This document shows positions 44,303 to 53,042 of a DNA stretch of 64,000 nt, in pieces. The notes under the pieces are model-generated. The model had not been told where the DNA came from, ran no database searches, and worked only from the letters and a program-made list of their open reading frames with translations. The number at the start of each line of letters is the position of its first letter. The first letter of the stretch is position 1. Source of the DNA: Mycobacterium sp. 3519A (GTDB lineage: Bacteria > Actinomycetota > Actinomycetes > Mycobacteriales > Mycobacteriaceae). The position numbers and the translations under genes were made by a program. The DNA lies in assembly GCF_900240945.1 (NCBI RefSeq), contig NZ_OESG01000014.1:242922-306921 (forward strand), in the 5' to 3' direction.

Positions 44303-46816
44303 ATGGTCACCAGCCCGGCGTCCGATCCGCTGACCGACATCCCGCCGGCCGCACGCGACGTGGTCGCGGCTGTGACGGCCGCGCCGACCGCGCCGGTCAA
44401 GGTGCTGGTCTCCGGCGGCATCGGCACCGGTAAGACTTCGGTACTCGCAGCGATCCGGTCGGCGTTGCGCACCGCGGAGGTCGCGGTGCTGACCCGGCCG
44501 CCGAGAAATGGCGACGAGACGGCGTCGGCGGTCGTCATCGACGACGCGCACCTGCTCGACGACACACAACTCGGTGTCGTCGCGGACCTGGTCGCCGATC
44601 CGGTATCGACAGTCGTCGTCGCCGCCGAACCCCTCGCCCACCGGCAGGCGCTGCGGACGCTGCGCATCGCCATCGAGCGGGAGAACCCTGTCGTCTCGCT
44701 TGGCGCGTTCAGCCCGGCCGAGGTCAACCGGCTCACGACCGAAACACTGGGTAGCTCAACGAGTTCCGAGATCATCCGGTCGCTGATGGTCGCGACCGCG
44801 GGGCTGCCGTTCCTGCTGCGGCCAGCGATCGCGGCGGCGGTCTCACCCGACGGTGAGGCCCCTGCGAACGCGATCATGCAGGCCGCGCGGTTCGCGTTGA
44901 TCGAGCGACTGCGCCACCTCGAGGAACCGTTGCTCGACACGCTGCTGGTGTCGTCGCTGAGCCCGGATCTGGGACCTGACGACGTCGCGGCGGCGCTGCG
45001 GGTCGGCGCCGAGGAGGCGCAGGATCTCGTCGACCGCGCGCGTGCCAGCGGGCTGATCGAGCCGTCGCACAGCCAGACCTTCATCCGGTCGGTGCACCGC
45101 TGCATCGCGGGCATCATCGGCGCGGCGCGCCACCACGACACCGAGCTGTCACTGCTGGTGTCCCAACTCGAATCATCAACGCTGTCAAGTGATCTCGCGT
45201 TACGGATGGCCGAACACGGGCTGCGCGACGACCGGCTTGCGGCCGCGCTGACCGACCTCGCATCCCGCGCCCATGGTCACCCGGCGCGCGCCGCCCGGCT
45301 GTACCGGGCCGCCGCCGACGCGGGCGCGACGGCGCTGTCCGCCCGGCTTGCCGACGCGCTGGCACAGACCGGTGACTGCACCGCCGCGGGCCGACTGGCC
45401 GACGAACTGCTCGGGTCCGAGGACATGGCCGAGCGGGTGGCGGCGGTCCGCATCGCCGCCAGCATCGCGATGCACGACGGCAGCGCCACCCAGGCGGCCG
45501 ACCTGTTCCGTTGGCTGGGGCCGTATCCGGACACCTTCATCAGTGCGGCGGGGGCCGTCGTCGCGATCGCCGCGGGTGACGCCGAGGCGGCGCGGACCGC
45601 GCTGAGCGCCGAGACCGCCGGGCCACCGACGTCCACCGCCCGCGCCGCCCGCAGCCTCGCCGAAGGGCTGCTGCTGTCGCTGGACCAACCGTTCCCCACT
45701 GCCATTGCGCGGCTCAGCCAGTCGATCACCGCCGAACAACTCCCGACGGGTGTCGCACCGGACACCCCCGCGGCGCTGGTGACGTTGGCCGCGCTGCACG
45801 GCGGCGATCCGGTGCGCGCCCGCAGCGTGATCGGCCGTGCCGTCCGCACTGGGGCAGACGAACCCTTCACCGTGCATCGGCACCGCCTGCTGCACGGCTG
45901 GGTGCGCATGCAGGACGGTCAATTGTCGGCAGCGGCGGCCGACGTCGCGTCGACGGCCGATGTTGCGCTGCACCGCCGCGACGCGTTGTGGGCCGCCGCG
46001 TTGCAGACCGCGATCGCCAGACGCAGCGGCGACACCGGCGGCGTGCAGAAGCATTGGTATGCCGCGATGGAAGTGCTTGCCGAATACTCACCCGACCTGT
46101 TCTGCCTGCTGCCGCTGGGCGAACTGTGGGTGGCCGCCGCAAGGATGCGGTTGGTCGATCGGCTGCAACACACGATGACCGAGGCGTTCGGACTGCTCGA
46201 GTCGCTCGACAATCCCGTGCTGTGGTCAGTGCCGTTGCACTGGGCGGGCGTGCACGCGGGCATCCTGGCCAATTCGCCGGAAGCCGTTGCGCCCCATGGT
46301 CAGGCGCTGACGGCCGCGGCGCCGCACAGCGCGTTCGCCAAGGCGCTCGCCAAGGCGGGCCGCACCTGGCTGCGGGTACTGGCCAACCACGTCGACGTGG
46401 ACGAGGTGACCTCCGCGGCGCGCGGGTTGTCACAGTTCGGCATGACATGGGACGGCACCCGACTGGCCAGCCAGGCCGCGCTGCAGACGCCGGATGGTCG
46501 CGTCTCCGGCGCGATGCTGCAACTGGCCCGCGACCTCAAACAGACCGCTGCCGTCGACGAGCCGCCAGGGCTGGAGCCGACGGCGCCCGTCGCGGAAGGC
46601 AAGCCGCGGCCCACGTCGTCGCGGCTGTCGGACCGTGAGCGCGAAGTCGCCGAACTGCTGTTGCTCGGGATGCCGTACCGCGATATCGGCAGCCAACTGT
46701 TCATCTCGGCCAAGACCGTCGAACATCACGTGGCGCGGATCCGGCGCAGGCTCGGCGCCGAATCCCGCTCCGAGATGTTGTCGATGCTGCGCGCCATGCT
46801 GACGTCTCAGTCGTAA
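44303..46816 (+). CDS. iniR: LuxR-family ATPase regulator, IniR/Rv0339c-like
   Basis: 837 residues, close to Rv0339c in size. Walker A GGIGTGKT (residues 38-45), Walker B AVVIDDAHLL, then a long alpha-helical repeat region (TPR/MalT-like) and a C-terminal LuxR helix-turn-helix: LSDREREVAELLLLGMPYRD, then AKTVEHHVARIRRRLG. This is the LAL/MalT layout in which a ligand-bound ATPase oligomerises on DNA. The M. tuberculosis homologue was named IniR as activator of iniBAC with a sugar ligand (recalled). It starts 3 bases after the Hsp70-like gene, so the two are cotranscribed. The TTAGGGG repeats nearby are its best candidate sites. Confidence 0.85.
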   Translation: MVTSPASDPLTDIPPAARDVVAAVTAAPTAPVKVLVSGGIGTGKTSVLAAIRSALRTAEVAVLTRPPRNGDETASAVVIDDAHLLDDTQLGVVADLVADPVSTVVVAAEPLAHRQALRTLRIAIERENPVVSLGAFSPAEVNRLTTETLGSSTSSEIIRSLMVATAGLPFLLRPAIAAAVSPDGEAPANAIMQAARFALIERLRHLEEPLLDTLLVSSLSPDLGPDDVAAALRVGAEEAQDLVDRARASGLIEPSHSQTFIRSVHRCIAGIIGAARHHDTELSLLVSQLESSTLSSDLALRMAEHGLRDDRLAAALTDLASRAHGHPARAARLYRAAADAGATALSARLADALAQTGDCTAAGRLADELLGSEDMAERVAAVRIAASIAMHDGSATQAADLFRWLGPYPDTFISAAGAVVAIAAGDAEAARTALSAETAGPPTSTARAARSLAEGLLLSLDQPFPTAIARLSQSITAEQLPTGVAPDTPAALVTLAALHGGDPVRARSVIGRAVRTGADEPFTVHRHRLLHGWVRMQDGQLSAAAADVASTADVALHRRDALWAAALQTAIARRSGDTGGVQKHWYAAMEVLAEYSPDLFCLLPLGELWVAAARMRLVDRLQHTMTEAFGLLESLDNPVLWSVPLHWAGVHAGILANSPEAVAPHGQALTAAAPHSAFAKALAKAGRTWLRVLANHVDVDEVTSAARGLSQFGMTWDGTRLASQAALQTPDGRVSGAMLQLARDLKQTAAVDEPPGLEPTAPVAEGKPRPTSSRLSDREREVAELLLLGMPYRDIGSQLFISAKTVEHHVARIRRRLGAESRSEMLSMLRAMLTSQS

Positions 46817-46834
46817 CCCCCAACGCGGCGCAAT

Positions 46835-46855
46835 CCCCTAACCAAGATCCCCTAT
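46835..46855. promoter_or_regulatory. TTAGGGG sites upstream of the second Hsp70-like gene
   Basis: On the minus strand TTAGGGG at 46841-46835 (exact) and ATAGGGG at 46855-46849 (one mismatch), 14 bases apart, in the 107-base gap between iniR and the second Hsp70-like gene. The orientation is opposite to the copies at 42445 and 48637. Confidence 0.5.
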
Positions 46856-46923
46856 CGGGCCCGGCCCAGTGACGGGTGCGGCACCGGATTTGCTGTAACG
46901 CCGTTCGCCATACCGTCGATCGC

Positions 46924-48636
46924 ATGTTGAATTCGCCAGGCAACCACGGCCGTTCGATCGGCCTGTCGGTCGGCGCGACGAACCTCGCCGGCACCCGCGA
47001 CGGGTATGCCGCCATCCTGCGTCCCGCCGAGCTGACCCTGCACGGTCAACGACTGACCGGGTTCGTCGACCGCGTCGGCGACCCGGTGCCGCTGATCGCA
47101 CCCGACGGCGCCACGTACCGGTCGGAGCGCCTGCTCGCCGACGCACTGGCCGCGATGGCCGACGCGATCACCGACGGGTTGCCGGTGACCGACGCCGCGG
47201 TGACGGTGCCCGCGCACTGGCGTCCGTCGATCGCCGACATTCTGCGCAGGAACCTGCGCGGCAAGCTGCCGGTGGTGTCCGATGCGACGGCGGCGCTGAC
47301 GGCGTTGCGCAACAACCCGGGCCTGCCCACGCACGGCGTCATCGTGCTGTGCGACTTCGGTGGCAGCGGCACCAGCATCACGCTGGCCAATGCGGCACGG
47401 GACTTCTCGGTGTTCGGCGAGACGGTCCGATTCTGCGATTTCTCCGGCGATCTGATCGATCAGGCGCTGCTGGCGCACGTGGTCGGCGGACTCGCCGACA
47501 TCGACCCGTCGGGCACCGCGATGGTCGGTTCGCTGGTGCGGTTGCGCGACGAATGCAGGCGGGCCAAGGAGCGACTGTCCGCGGAAACCGCGACGGCGGT
47601 GGTCGCCGACCTGCCCGGCCAACGCGCGGACATCCGCGTCACCCGCACCGAACTCGAGGACCTGATGCGGGCGCCACTCACGGATTTCCTTGCCGCACTT
47701 GACGATACGCTGGAGCGCTACGGCGTGCCCGCAGCCAGTGTCACTGCCGTCGCCACTGTCGGTGGCGGAGCGCGGATACCGCTGATCACCCAGCGGCTGT
47801 CCGAACATCTGCGCGCCCCCGTCGTCACCACGCGTTCGCCCGCGCTGACCGCCGCCGAGGGCGCCGCGCTGATCGCGCACCGAAGCCGCGTCGTCGACGA
47901 AGCCACCGTGCTGACGCCGACCGCCACCGCACTGGTGCCTGCCGCGCAGCCGCTGGCCTGGTCCGAGGGCGACGTCAGCCAGGACGTGCTGCCCTACAGC
48001 GACGCGACCCAGTCCCGCCCCGAGGTGTCCTTCCGCCGCGAGCAGTGGCGCGACGACGAGCCACCGCGGCGCAGTCCGCTGGTGTTGTTCGGGCTCTCGG
48101 CGGTCGCCGCGGCCGTCGCCGCAGCGGTGTTCGGCTTCACGCTCCTCAACGACACCGCGACGACACCGGTCGACGCGGCAAGCACGTCGACCACCACGAC
48201 CACCCCCCAACCGCCTGCGGCGCCGGCCACTCTCCCAGCTACCCCGGCGCCGCAGGCCCCTCAAATCACCACCGTCGTGGTGCAGCAACCCGCGCCCCGC
48301 TTTCAGGCGCCGCGGCGAGTGCAGCCGCAGGCGCCCGTGCCGCATCAACCGCCGGTGGCCCCTCCCCCGACATCCGAGACGCCAGAGACGCCGGAGCCGA
48401 CGGATCCCACTCCGCCGCCGACGTCCGAGACTCCACCCACGTCGCCCGAGCCGCCGACGTCGCCCAAGCCCCCGCCGATCGATCCAGGCCCCGGCGACGG
48501 ATCCGGCACCGGCACCGGGACCGGCGGTACCGAAACCGGTGGTACCGGAACCGGAACGGAGACAAGCGGACCCGGCTCGCAGACGGGTGCCGCCGGCACC
48601 GGCGACGGCGGCACCTCGACCACCCCCGAGGCGTAG
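46924..48636 (+). CDS. Second membrane-anchored Hsp70-like protein with Pro/Thr/Gly-rich tail
   Basis: 570 residues. Residues 1-330 have the same actin/Hsp70 fold as the protein at 42527: GLSVGATNLAG, CDFGGSGTSITL, VATVGGGARIPLI, and the shared RAKERLSAETAT helix. The catalytic Asp of the first loop is again Ser. One membrane span lies at about 385-407 (LVLFGLSAVAAAVAAAVFGF). The outer tail is Pro/Thr-rich (PPPTSETPPTSPEPPTSP) and ends in a Gly/Thr repeat (GTGTGTGGTETGGTGTGT). It lacks the PWY motif before the span. Located directly after iniR; with the first copy it brackets the regulator. Confidence 0.8.
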   Translation: MLNSPGNHGRSIGLSVGATNLAGTRDGYAAILRPAELTLHGQRLTGFVDRVGDPVPLIAPDGATYRSERLLADALAAMADAITDGLPVTDAAVTVPAHWRPSIADILRRNLRGKLPVVSDATAALTALRNNPGLPTHGVIVLCDFGGSGTSITLANAARDFSVFGETVRFCDFSGDLIDQALLAHVVGGLADIDPSGTAMVGSLVRLRDECRRAKERLSAETATAVVADLPGQRADIRVTRTELEDLMRAPLTDFLAALDDTLERYGVPAASVTAVATVGGGARIPLITQRLSEHLRAPVVTTRSPALTAAEGAALIAHRSRVVDEATVLTPTATALVPAAQPLAWSEGDVSQDVLPYSDATQSRPEVSFRREQWRDDEPPRRSPLVLFGLSAVAAAVAAAVFGFTLLNDTATTPVDAASTSTTTTTPQPPAAPATLPATPAPQAPQITTVVVQQPAPRFQAPRRVQPQAPVPHQPPVAPPPTSETPETPEPTDPTPPPTSETPPTSPEPPTSPKPPPIDPGPGDGSGTGTGTGGTETGGTGTGTETSGPGSQTGAAGTGDGGTSTTPEA

Positions 48637-48643
48637 TTAGGGG
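48637..48643 (+). promoter_or_regulatory. TTAGGGG copy at the end of the ini locus
   Basis: A single exact TTAGGGG directly after the stop of the second Hsp70-like gene, 120 bases upstream of etfD. It may extend control to etfD or be a chance end of the series. Confidence 0.35.
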
Positions 48644-48700
48644 AGCCTTTGTAGCGGCGTTTCCCGGCTGGATGCAACTATGAGCTGGCATCCAGCGAAA

Positions 48701-48741
48701 GTTACTGGCCAGTAACATGGGATAAGTTACCCTTGGGTAAC
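48701..48741. promoter_or_regulatory. Paired GTTAC-N6-GTAAC operators upstream of etfD
   Basis: Two palindromes of the same class: GTTACTGGCCAGTAAC (48701-48716, perfect) and GTTAC-CCTTGG-GTAAC (48726-48741, arms extending to AAGTTACCC and GGGTAACTT). Their centres are 25 bases apart. The second ends 21 bases before the GTG of etfD, so a bound dimer would block initiation. A TetR-type lipid-responsive repressor is a plausible ligand; no regulator gene is adjacent. Confidence 0.65.
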
Positions 48742-48762
48742 TTGCGAAACGGGAGGCACGCG

Positions 48763-51654
48763 GTGGAAACCCAGATGCTGATCAGGCTCGTCGTCGGCCT
48801 CGGATTGACGGCACTCGTGCTGGTGTTCGCCGCCAAACGGGTGCTGTGGCTGACGAAGCTGATCCGCTCCGGTGCCCCGACCAGCCCGGAGAACAACCGC
48901 AAGGACCACCTGGGCAAGCGCATCACCACCCAGATCGAAGAAGTCTTCGGGCAAACCCGGCTCCTGCGCTGGTCGATCCCCGGTATCGCCCACTTCTTCA
49001 CGATGTGGGGCTTCTTCATCCTCGCGTCGGTGTACCTGGAGGCCTACGGCCTGCTGTTCGTCGACGATTTCCACATCCCGTTCATCGGCCGTTGGGACGC
49101 CCTGGGCTTCCTGCAGGACTTCTTCGCCGTCGCGGTGCTGCTCGGCATCATCACGTTCGCGATCATCCGCGTGATGCAGGAGCCCAAGCAGCACGGCCGC
49201 GAGTCGCGGTTCTACGGCTCGCACACCGGCGGCGCGTGGCTGATCCTGTTCATGATCTTCAACGTCATCTGGACCTACGCCCTGGTGCGCGGCGCCGCGG
49301 TGAACAACGACACCCTGCCGTACGGCAACGGGGCGTTCTTCTCGCAGTTGATGGGCGCGGTGCTCAATCCGCTCGGCCACACCGCCAACGAATGGATCGA
49401 GACCATCGCGCTGCTGCTGCACATCGGCGTGATGCTGGTCTTCCTGTTGATCGTGCTGCACTCCAAGCACCTGCACATCGGTCTCGCGCCGATCAACGTC
49501 ACCTTCAAGCGACTGCCCGACGGCCTCGGGCCGCTGCTGCCGGTCGAGTCCAACGGTGTTCCGGTCGACTTCGAGGATCCCGCCGAGGACGCCGTGCTCG
49601 GCCGCGGCAAGATCGAGGACTTCACCTGGAAGGGCTACCTCGACTTCACCACCTGTACGGAGTGTGGTCGCTGCCAGTCGCAGTGCCCGGCGTGGAACAC
49701 CGGCAAGCCGCTGTCGCCCAAGCTCGTGATCATGAACCTGCGCGATCATCTGTTCGCCAAGGCGCCCTACATCCTCGGCGACAAGGAGACGCCGCTGGAG
49801 AACACGCCCGAGGGCGGTCTCGGCGAAGAACTGCGCGGGGAGAAGCACGACGAGCAGCACCACGTTCCTGAATCCGGCTTCGAACGGGTGCTGGGCTCCG
49901 GCCCTTTGCAGGCCACCCGCCCGCTGGTGGGCACGGCCGAACAACTCGGCGTCATCGACCCCGATGTGCTGTGGTCGTGCACCACGTGTGGCGCGTGCGT
50001 CGAGCAGTGCCCGGTGGACATCGAGCACATCGACCACATCGTCGACATGCGTCGCTACCAGGTGATGATGGAGTCGGAGTTCCCGTCCGAACTCGGCGTG
50101 TTGTTCAAAAACCTTGAGACCAAGGGCAATCCGTGGGGTCAGAACGCCAAGGACCGCACCAACTGGATCGACGAGGTCGACTTCGACGTGCCGGTGTACG
50201 GCAAGGACGTCGAGTCCTTCGAGGGCTACGAGTACCTGTTCTGGGTCGGCTGCGCGGGCGCCTACGAGGACCGCGCGAAGAAGACCACCAAGGCCGTCGC
50301 CGAACTACTCGCGATCGCGGGCGTGAAGTATCTGGTGCTCGGCGAGGGCGAGACCTGCAACGGCGACTCGGCCCGCCGGTCGGGCAACGAGTTCCTGTTC
50401 CAGCAGTTGGCCGCGCAGAACGTCGAGACCCTCAATGACCTCTTCGAAGGTGTGGAGCGGGTGGACCGCAAGGTCGTCGTCACCTGCCCGCACTGCTTCA
50501 ACACGCTGGGCCGCGAGTACCCGCAGGTCGGCGGCAACTACACCGTGCTGCACCACACCCAGCTGCTGAACCGGCTGATCCGGGACAAGAAGCTGGTGCC
50601 GGTCACCGCGCCCGACGGCGGACGCGACGTCACCTATCACGACCCGTGCTACCTCGGCAGGCACAACAAGGTGTACGAGGCGCCGCGTGAGCTGATCGGG
50701 GCCTCGGGCGCCCAGCTGACCGAGATGCCCCGGCACGCCGACCGCGGCCTGTGCTGCGGCGCGGGCGGCGCGCGGATGTGGATGGAAGAGCACATCGGCA
50801 AGCGCGTCAACGCCGAGCGCACCGAGGAGGCGATCGACACCGGCGCGTCGGCGATCGCGACCGGCTGCCCGTTCTGCCGGGTGATGATGACCGACGGTGT
50901 CGACGACGTCTCCGCCGCCAGGGACATCGAGAAGGTCGAGGTGCTCGACGTGGCCCAGCTGCTGCTGGGGTCGCTGGACAAGAGCGGCGTCACGCTGCCC
51001 GAAAAGGGCACGGCGGCAAAGGAAGCCGAGGAGCGTGCGGCGAAGGCGGCGCCGAAGGTGGAGGCGTCGACGGCGGTCGCCGAACCCGAAGCCAAGCCGG
51101 AGCCCAAGGCTGAGCCTGCCGAGACGAAGCCGGTCACAGGCCTCGGCATCGCGGGCGGTGCCAAGCGCCCCGGCGCGAAGAAGGCCGCGCCGAGTGCGGA
51201 GGCACCCGCTGCGCCCGCCAAGGGGCTGGGCATCGCGGCGGGCGCGAAGCGTCCCGGTGCGAAGAAGGCCGCGGCACCCGAGGCGTCCACCGCGGAGGCG
51301 CCTGCCAAGGCAGAACCCGAGGTCAAGGGCCTCGGCATCGCCGCGGGCGCCAAGCGGCCCGGGGCCAAGAAGGCCCAGCCTGCCGCGCCTGCCGCCGAGA
51401 AACCGGCCGAGGCGCAACCCGCCAAGCCCGAGCCGGAGGTCAAAGGTCTGGGCATCGCGCCCGGCGCCCGTCGACCGGGTGCCAAGAAGGCCGCAGCGGC
51501 ACCGAAACCGGCTGCGCCGCAACCAGAATCGCCGTCAGAGAGTGAATCCAGCGCTGCGCCTGAGCCTTCCACCGATGGCAACGGCGAGAAGCCACAGCCG
51601 CCCGTGAAGGGCCTGGGTATCGCCAAGGGCGCACGTCCGCCTGGTAAGCGATAA
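48763..51654 (+). CDS. etfD: EtfD-type membrane iron-sulfur oxidoreductase, Rv0338c-like
   Basis: 963 residues. N-terminal membrane domain of five or six spans (from MLIRLVVGLGLTALVLVFAA), two [4Fe-4S] motifs CTECGRCQSQCP and CTTCGACVEQCP, and two CCG domains (CPHCFNTLG, later CCGAGGARMW) as in heterodisulfide-reductase-like proteins. The C-terminal 220 residues are Ala/Lys/Pro-rich and contain five copies of a KGLGIA-xGAKRPGAKKA unit. Rv0338c was renamed EtfD as the acceptor of electrons from ETF during fatty-acid beta-oxidation. GTG start with GGGAGG upstream; two palindromic operators precede it. Longer than Rv0338c (about 882) mainly by the repeat tail. Confidence 0.9.
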   Translation: METQMLIRLVVGLGLTALVLVFAAKRVLWLTKLIRSGAPTSPENNRKDHLGKRITTQIEEVFGQTRLLRWSIPGIAHFFTMWGFFILASVYLEAYGLLFVDDFHIPFIGRWDALGFLQDFFAVAVLLGIITFAIIRVMQEPKQHGRESRFYGSHTGGAWLILFMIFNVIWTYALVRGAAVNNDTLPYGNGAFFSQLMGAVLNPLGHTANEWIETIALLLHIGVMLVFLLIVLHSKHLHIGLAPINVTFKRLPDGLGPLLPVESNGVPVDFEDPAEDAVLGRGKIEDFTWKGYLDFTTCTECGRCQSQCPAWNTGKPLSPKLVIMNLRDHLFAKAPYILGDKETPLENTPEGGLGEELRGEKHDEQHHVPESGFERVLGSGPLQATRPLVGTAEQLGVIDPDVLWSCTTCGACVEQCPVDIEHIDHIVDMRRYQVMMESEFPSELGVLFKNLETKGNPWGQNAKDRTNWIDEVDFDVPVYGKDVESFEGYEYLFWVGCAGAYEDRAKKTTKAVAELLAIAGVKYLVLGEGETCNGDSARRSGNEFLFQQLAAQNVETLNDLFEGVERVDRKVVVTCPHCFNTLGREYPQVGGNYTVLHHTQLLNRLIRDKKLVPVTAPDGGRDVTYHDPCYLGRHNKVYEAPRELIGASGAQLTEMPRHADRGLCCGAGGARMWMEEHIGKRVNAERTEEAIDTGASAIATGCPFCRVMMTDGVDDVSAARDIEKVEVLDVAQLLLGSLDKSGVTLPEKGTAAKEAEERAAKAAPKVEASTAVAEPEAKPEPKAEPAETKPVTGLGIAGGAKRPGAKKAAPSAEAPAAPAKGLGIAAGAKRPGAKKAAAPEASTAEAPAKAEPEVKGLGIAAGAKRPGAKKAQPAAPAAEKPAEAQPAKPEPEVKGLGIAPGARRPGAKKAAAAPKPAAPQPESPSESESSAAPEPSTDGNGEKPQPPVKGLGIAKGARPPGKR

Positions 51655-51692
51655 CCAGCGTCTTTGCTAATTAATTGGACTCCGGTGCGATC

Positions 51693-52967
51693 ATGGACCA
51701 CGTGACCACCCACCATGTGCCGTGGCAGACCACCGGGCATCATCCGCGGCCGCGCACGTTCACGCAGTCGTCCAAGCTGCAGGACGTGCTGTACGAGATC
51801 CGCGGTCCGGTGCACGATCACGCGGCACGACTGGAGGCCGAAGGTCACCGCATCCTCAAGTTGAACATCGGCAACCCCGCGCCGTTCGGCTTCGAGGCGC
51901 CCGACGTGATCATGCGCGACATCATCTCCGCGCTGCCCTACGCGCAGGGCTACTCGGATTCCAAGGGCATCATGCCTGCCCGTCGCGCGGTGTTCACCCG
52001 CTACGAACTCGTGGACGGCTTCCCGAAGTTCGATGTCGATGACGTCTACCTCGGCAACGGCGCGTCCGAACTCATCCAGATGACGTTGCAGGCGCTGTTG
52101 GACAACGGCGACCAGGTGCTGATTCCCGCGCCGGACTATCCGCTGTGGACGGCGTGCACGTCGCTGGCGGGCGGCACCCCGGTGCACTACATGTGCGACG
52201 AGACGCAGGGCTGGATGCCCGACATCGCCGATCTGGAGTCGAAGATCACCGACCGCACCAAGGCGATCGTGGTGATCAACCCGAACAATCCGACGGGTGC
52301 GGTATACAGCCGCGAAACTCTCACGCAGATAGCGGATCTCGCGCGTAGGCATCAGCTGCTGCTGTTGGCCGACGAGATCTATGACAAGATCCTCTACGAC
52401 GACGCCAAGCACATCGCAATGGCGTCGGTGGCGCCCGATGTGCTGACGCTGACGTTCAACGGGCTGTCGAAGGCATACCGGGTCGCCGGTTACCGGTCCG
52501 GGTGGCTGGTCATCACCGGTCCCAAGGAACATGCGGCCAGCTTCATCGAGGGCATCAGCCTGTTGGCCAACATGCGGCTGTGCCCGAACGTGCCTGCGCA
52601 GCACGCCATTCAGGTTGCCCTCGGCGGCCACCAGAGCATCGAGGATCTGGTGTTGCCCGGCGGCAGGCTGCGCGAGCAGCGAGACGTCGCATGGGCCAAG
52701 CTCAACGAGATCCCCGGGGTGTCGTGCGTGAAGCCCGAGGGCGCGCTGTATGCGTTCCCGCGCCTGGATCCCGAGGTCTACGACATCCACGACGACGAGC
52801 AGCTGGTGCTCGACCTGCTGCTGCAGGAGAAGATCCTGGTCACCCAGGGCACCGGATTCAATTGGCCGACACCGGATCACCTGCGCATCGTGACGCTGCC
52901 GTGGTCACGCGACCTCGCCAACGCGATCGAGCGGCTCGGCAACTTCCTGTCGTCGTACCGGCAGTAA
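51693..52967 (+). CDS. Alanine/aspartate-type aminotransferase, Rv0337c-like
   Basis: 424 residues, fold-type I PLP enzyme. NPNNPTGAVYS binds cofactor, the PLP lysine is in NGLSKAYRVAGYRSGW, and the C-terminal Arg is in HLRIVTLP. The N-terminal LNIGNPAPFGFEAPD is typical of AlaA/AspC-type transaminases. Rv0337c lies next to Rv0338c likewise. It probably makes alanine from pyruvate and glutamate; aspartate use is possible. The 39-base gap after etfD lacks a terminator, so the two may be cotranscribed. The ATG at 51693 has a weak ribosome site. Confidence 0.88.
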   Translation: MDHVTTHHVPWQTTGHHPRPRTFTQSSKLQDVLYEIRGPVHDHAARLEAEGHRILKLNIGNPAPFGFEAPDVIMRDIISALPYAQGYSDSKGIMPARRAVFTRYELVDGFPKFDVDDVYLGNGASELIQMTLQALLDNGDQVLIPAPDYPLWTACTSLAGGTPVHYMCDETQGWMPDIADLESKITDRTKAIVVINPNNPTGAVYSRETLTQIADLARRHQLLLLADEIYDKILYDDAKHIAMASVAPDVLTLTFNGLSKAYRVAGYRSGWLVITGPKEHAASFIEGISLLANMRLCPNVPAQHAIQVALGGHQSIEDLVLPGGRLREQRDVAWAKLNEIPGVSCVKPEGALYAFPRLDPEVYDIHDDEQLVLDLLLQEKILVTQGTGFNWPTPDHLRIVTLPWSRDLANAIERLGNFLSSYRQ

Positions 52968-52976
52968 GCCCGTTTC

Positions 52977-53037
52977 CGCGAGGCTGTAGTTATCGTGGGC
53001 CTCACTCGAACTTTTCCACGGCAACTCCAGTTTCGCG
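52977..53037. terminator. Palindromic repeat acting as bidirectional terminator
   Basis: Arms CGCG-AGGCTGTAGTTATC-GTGG and CCAC-GGCAACTCCAGTTT-CGCG pair at 18 Watson-Crick and a few wobble positions. Read on the minus strand it starts CGCGAAACTG and its loop is AAAGTTCGAGTGA, the same as in the element at 14247-14303. It fills the whole gap between two convergent genes. Confidence 0.7.
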
Positions 53038-53042
53038 CACGA

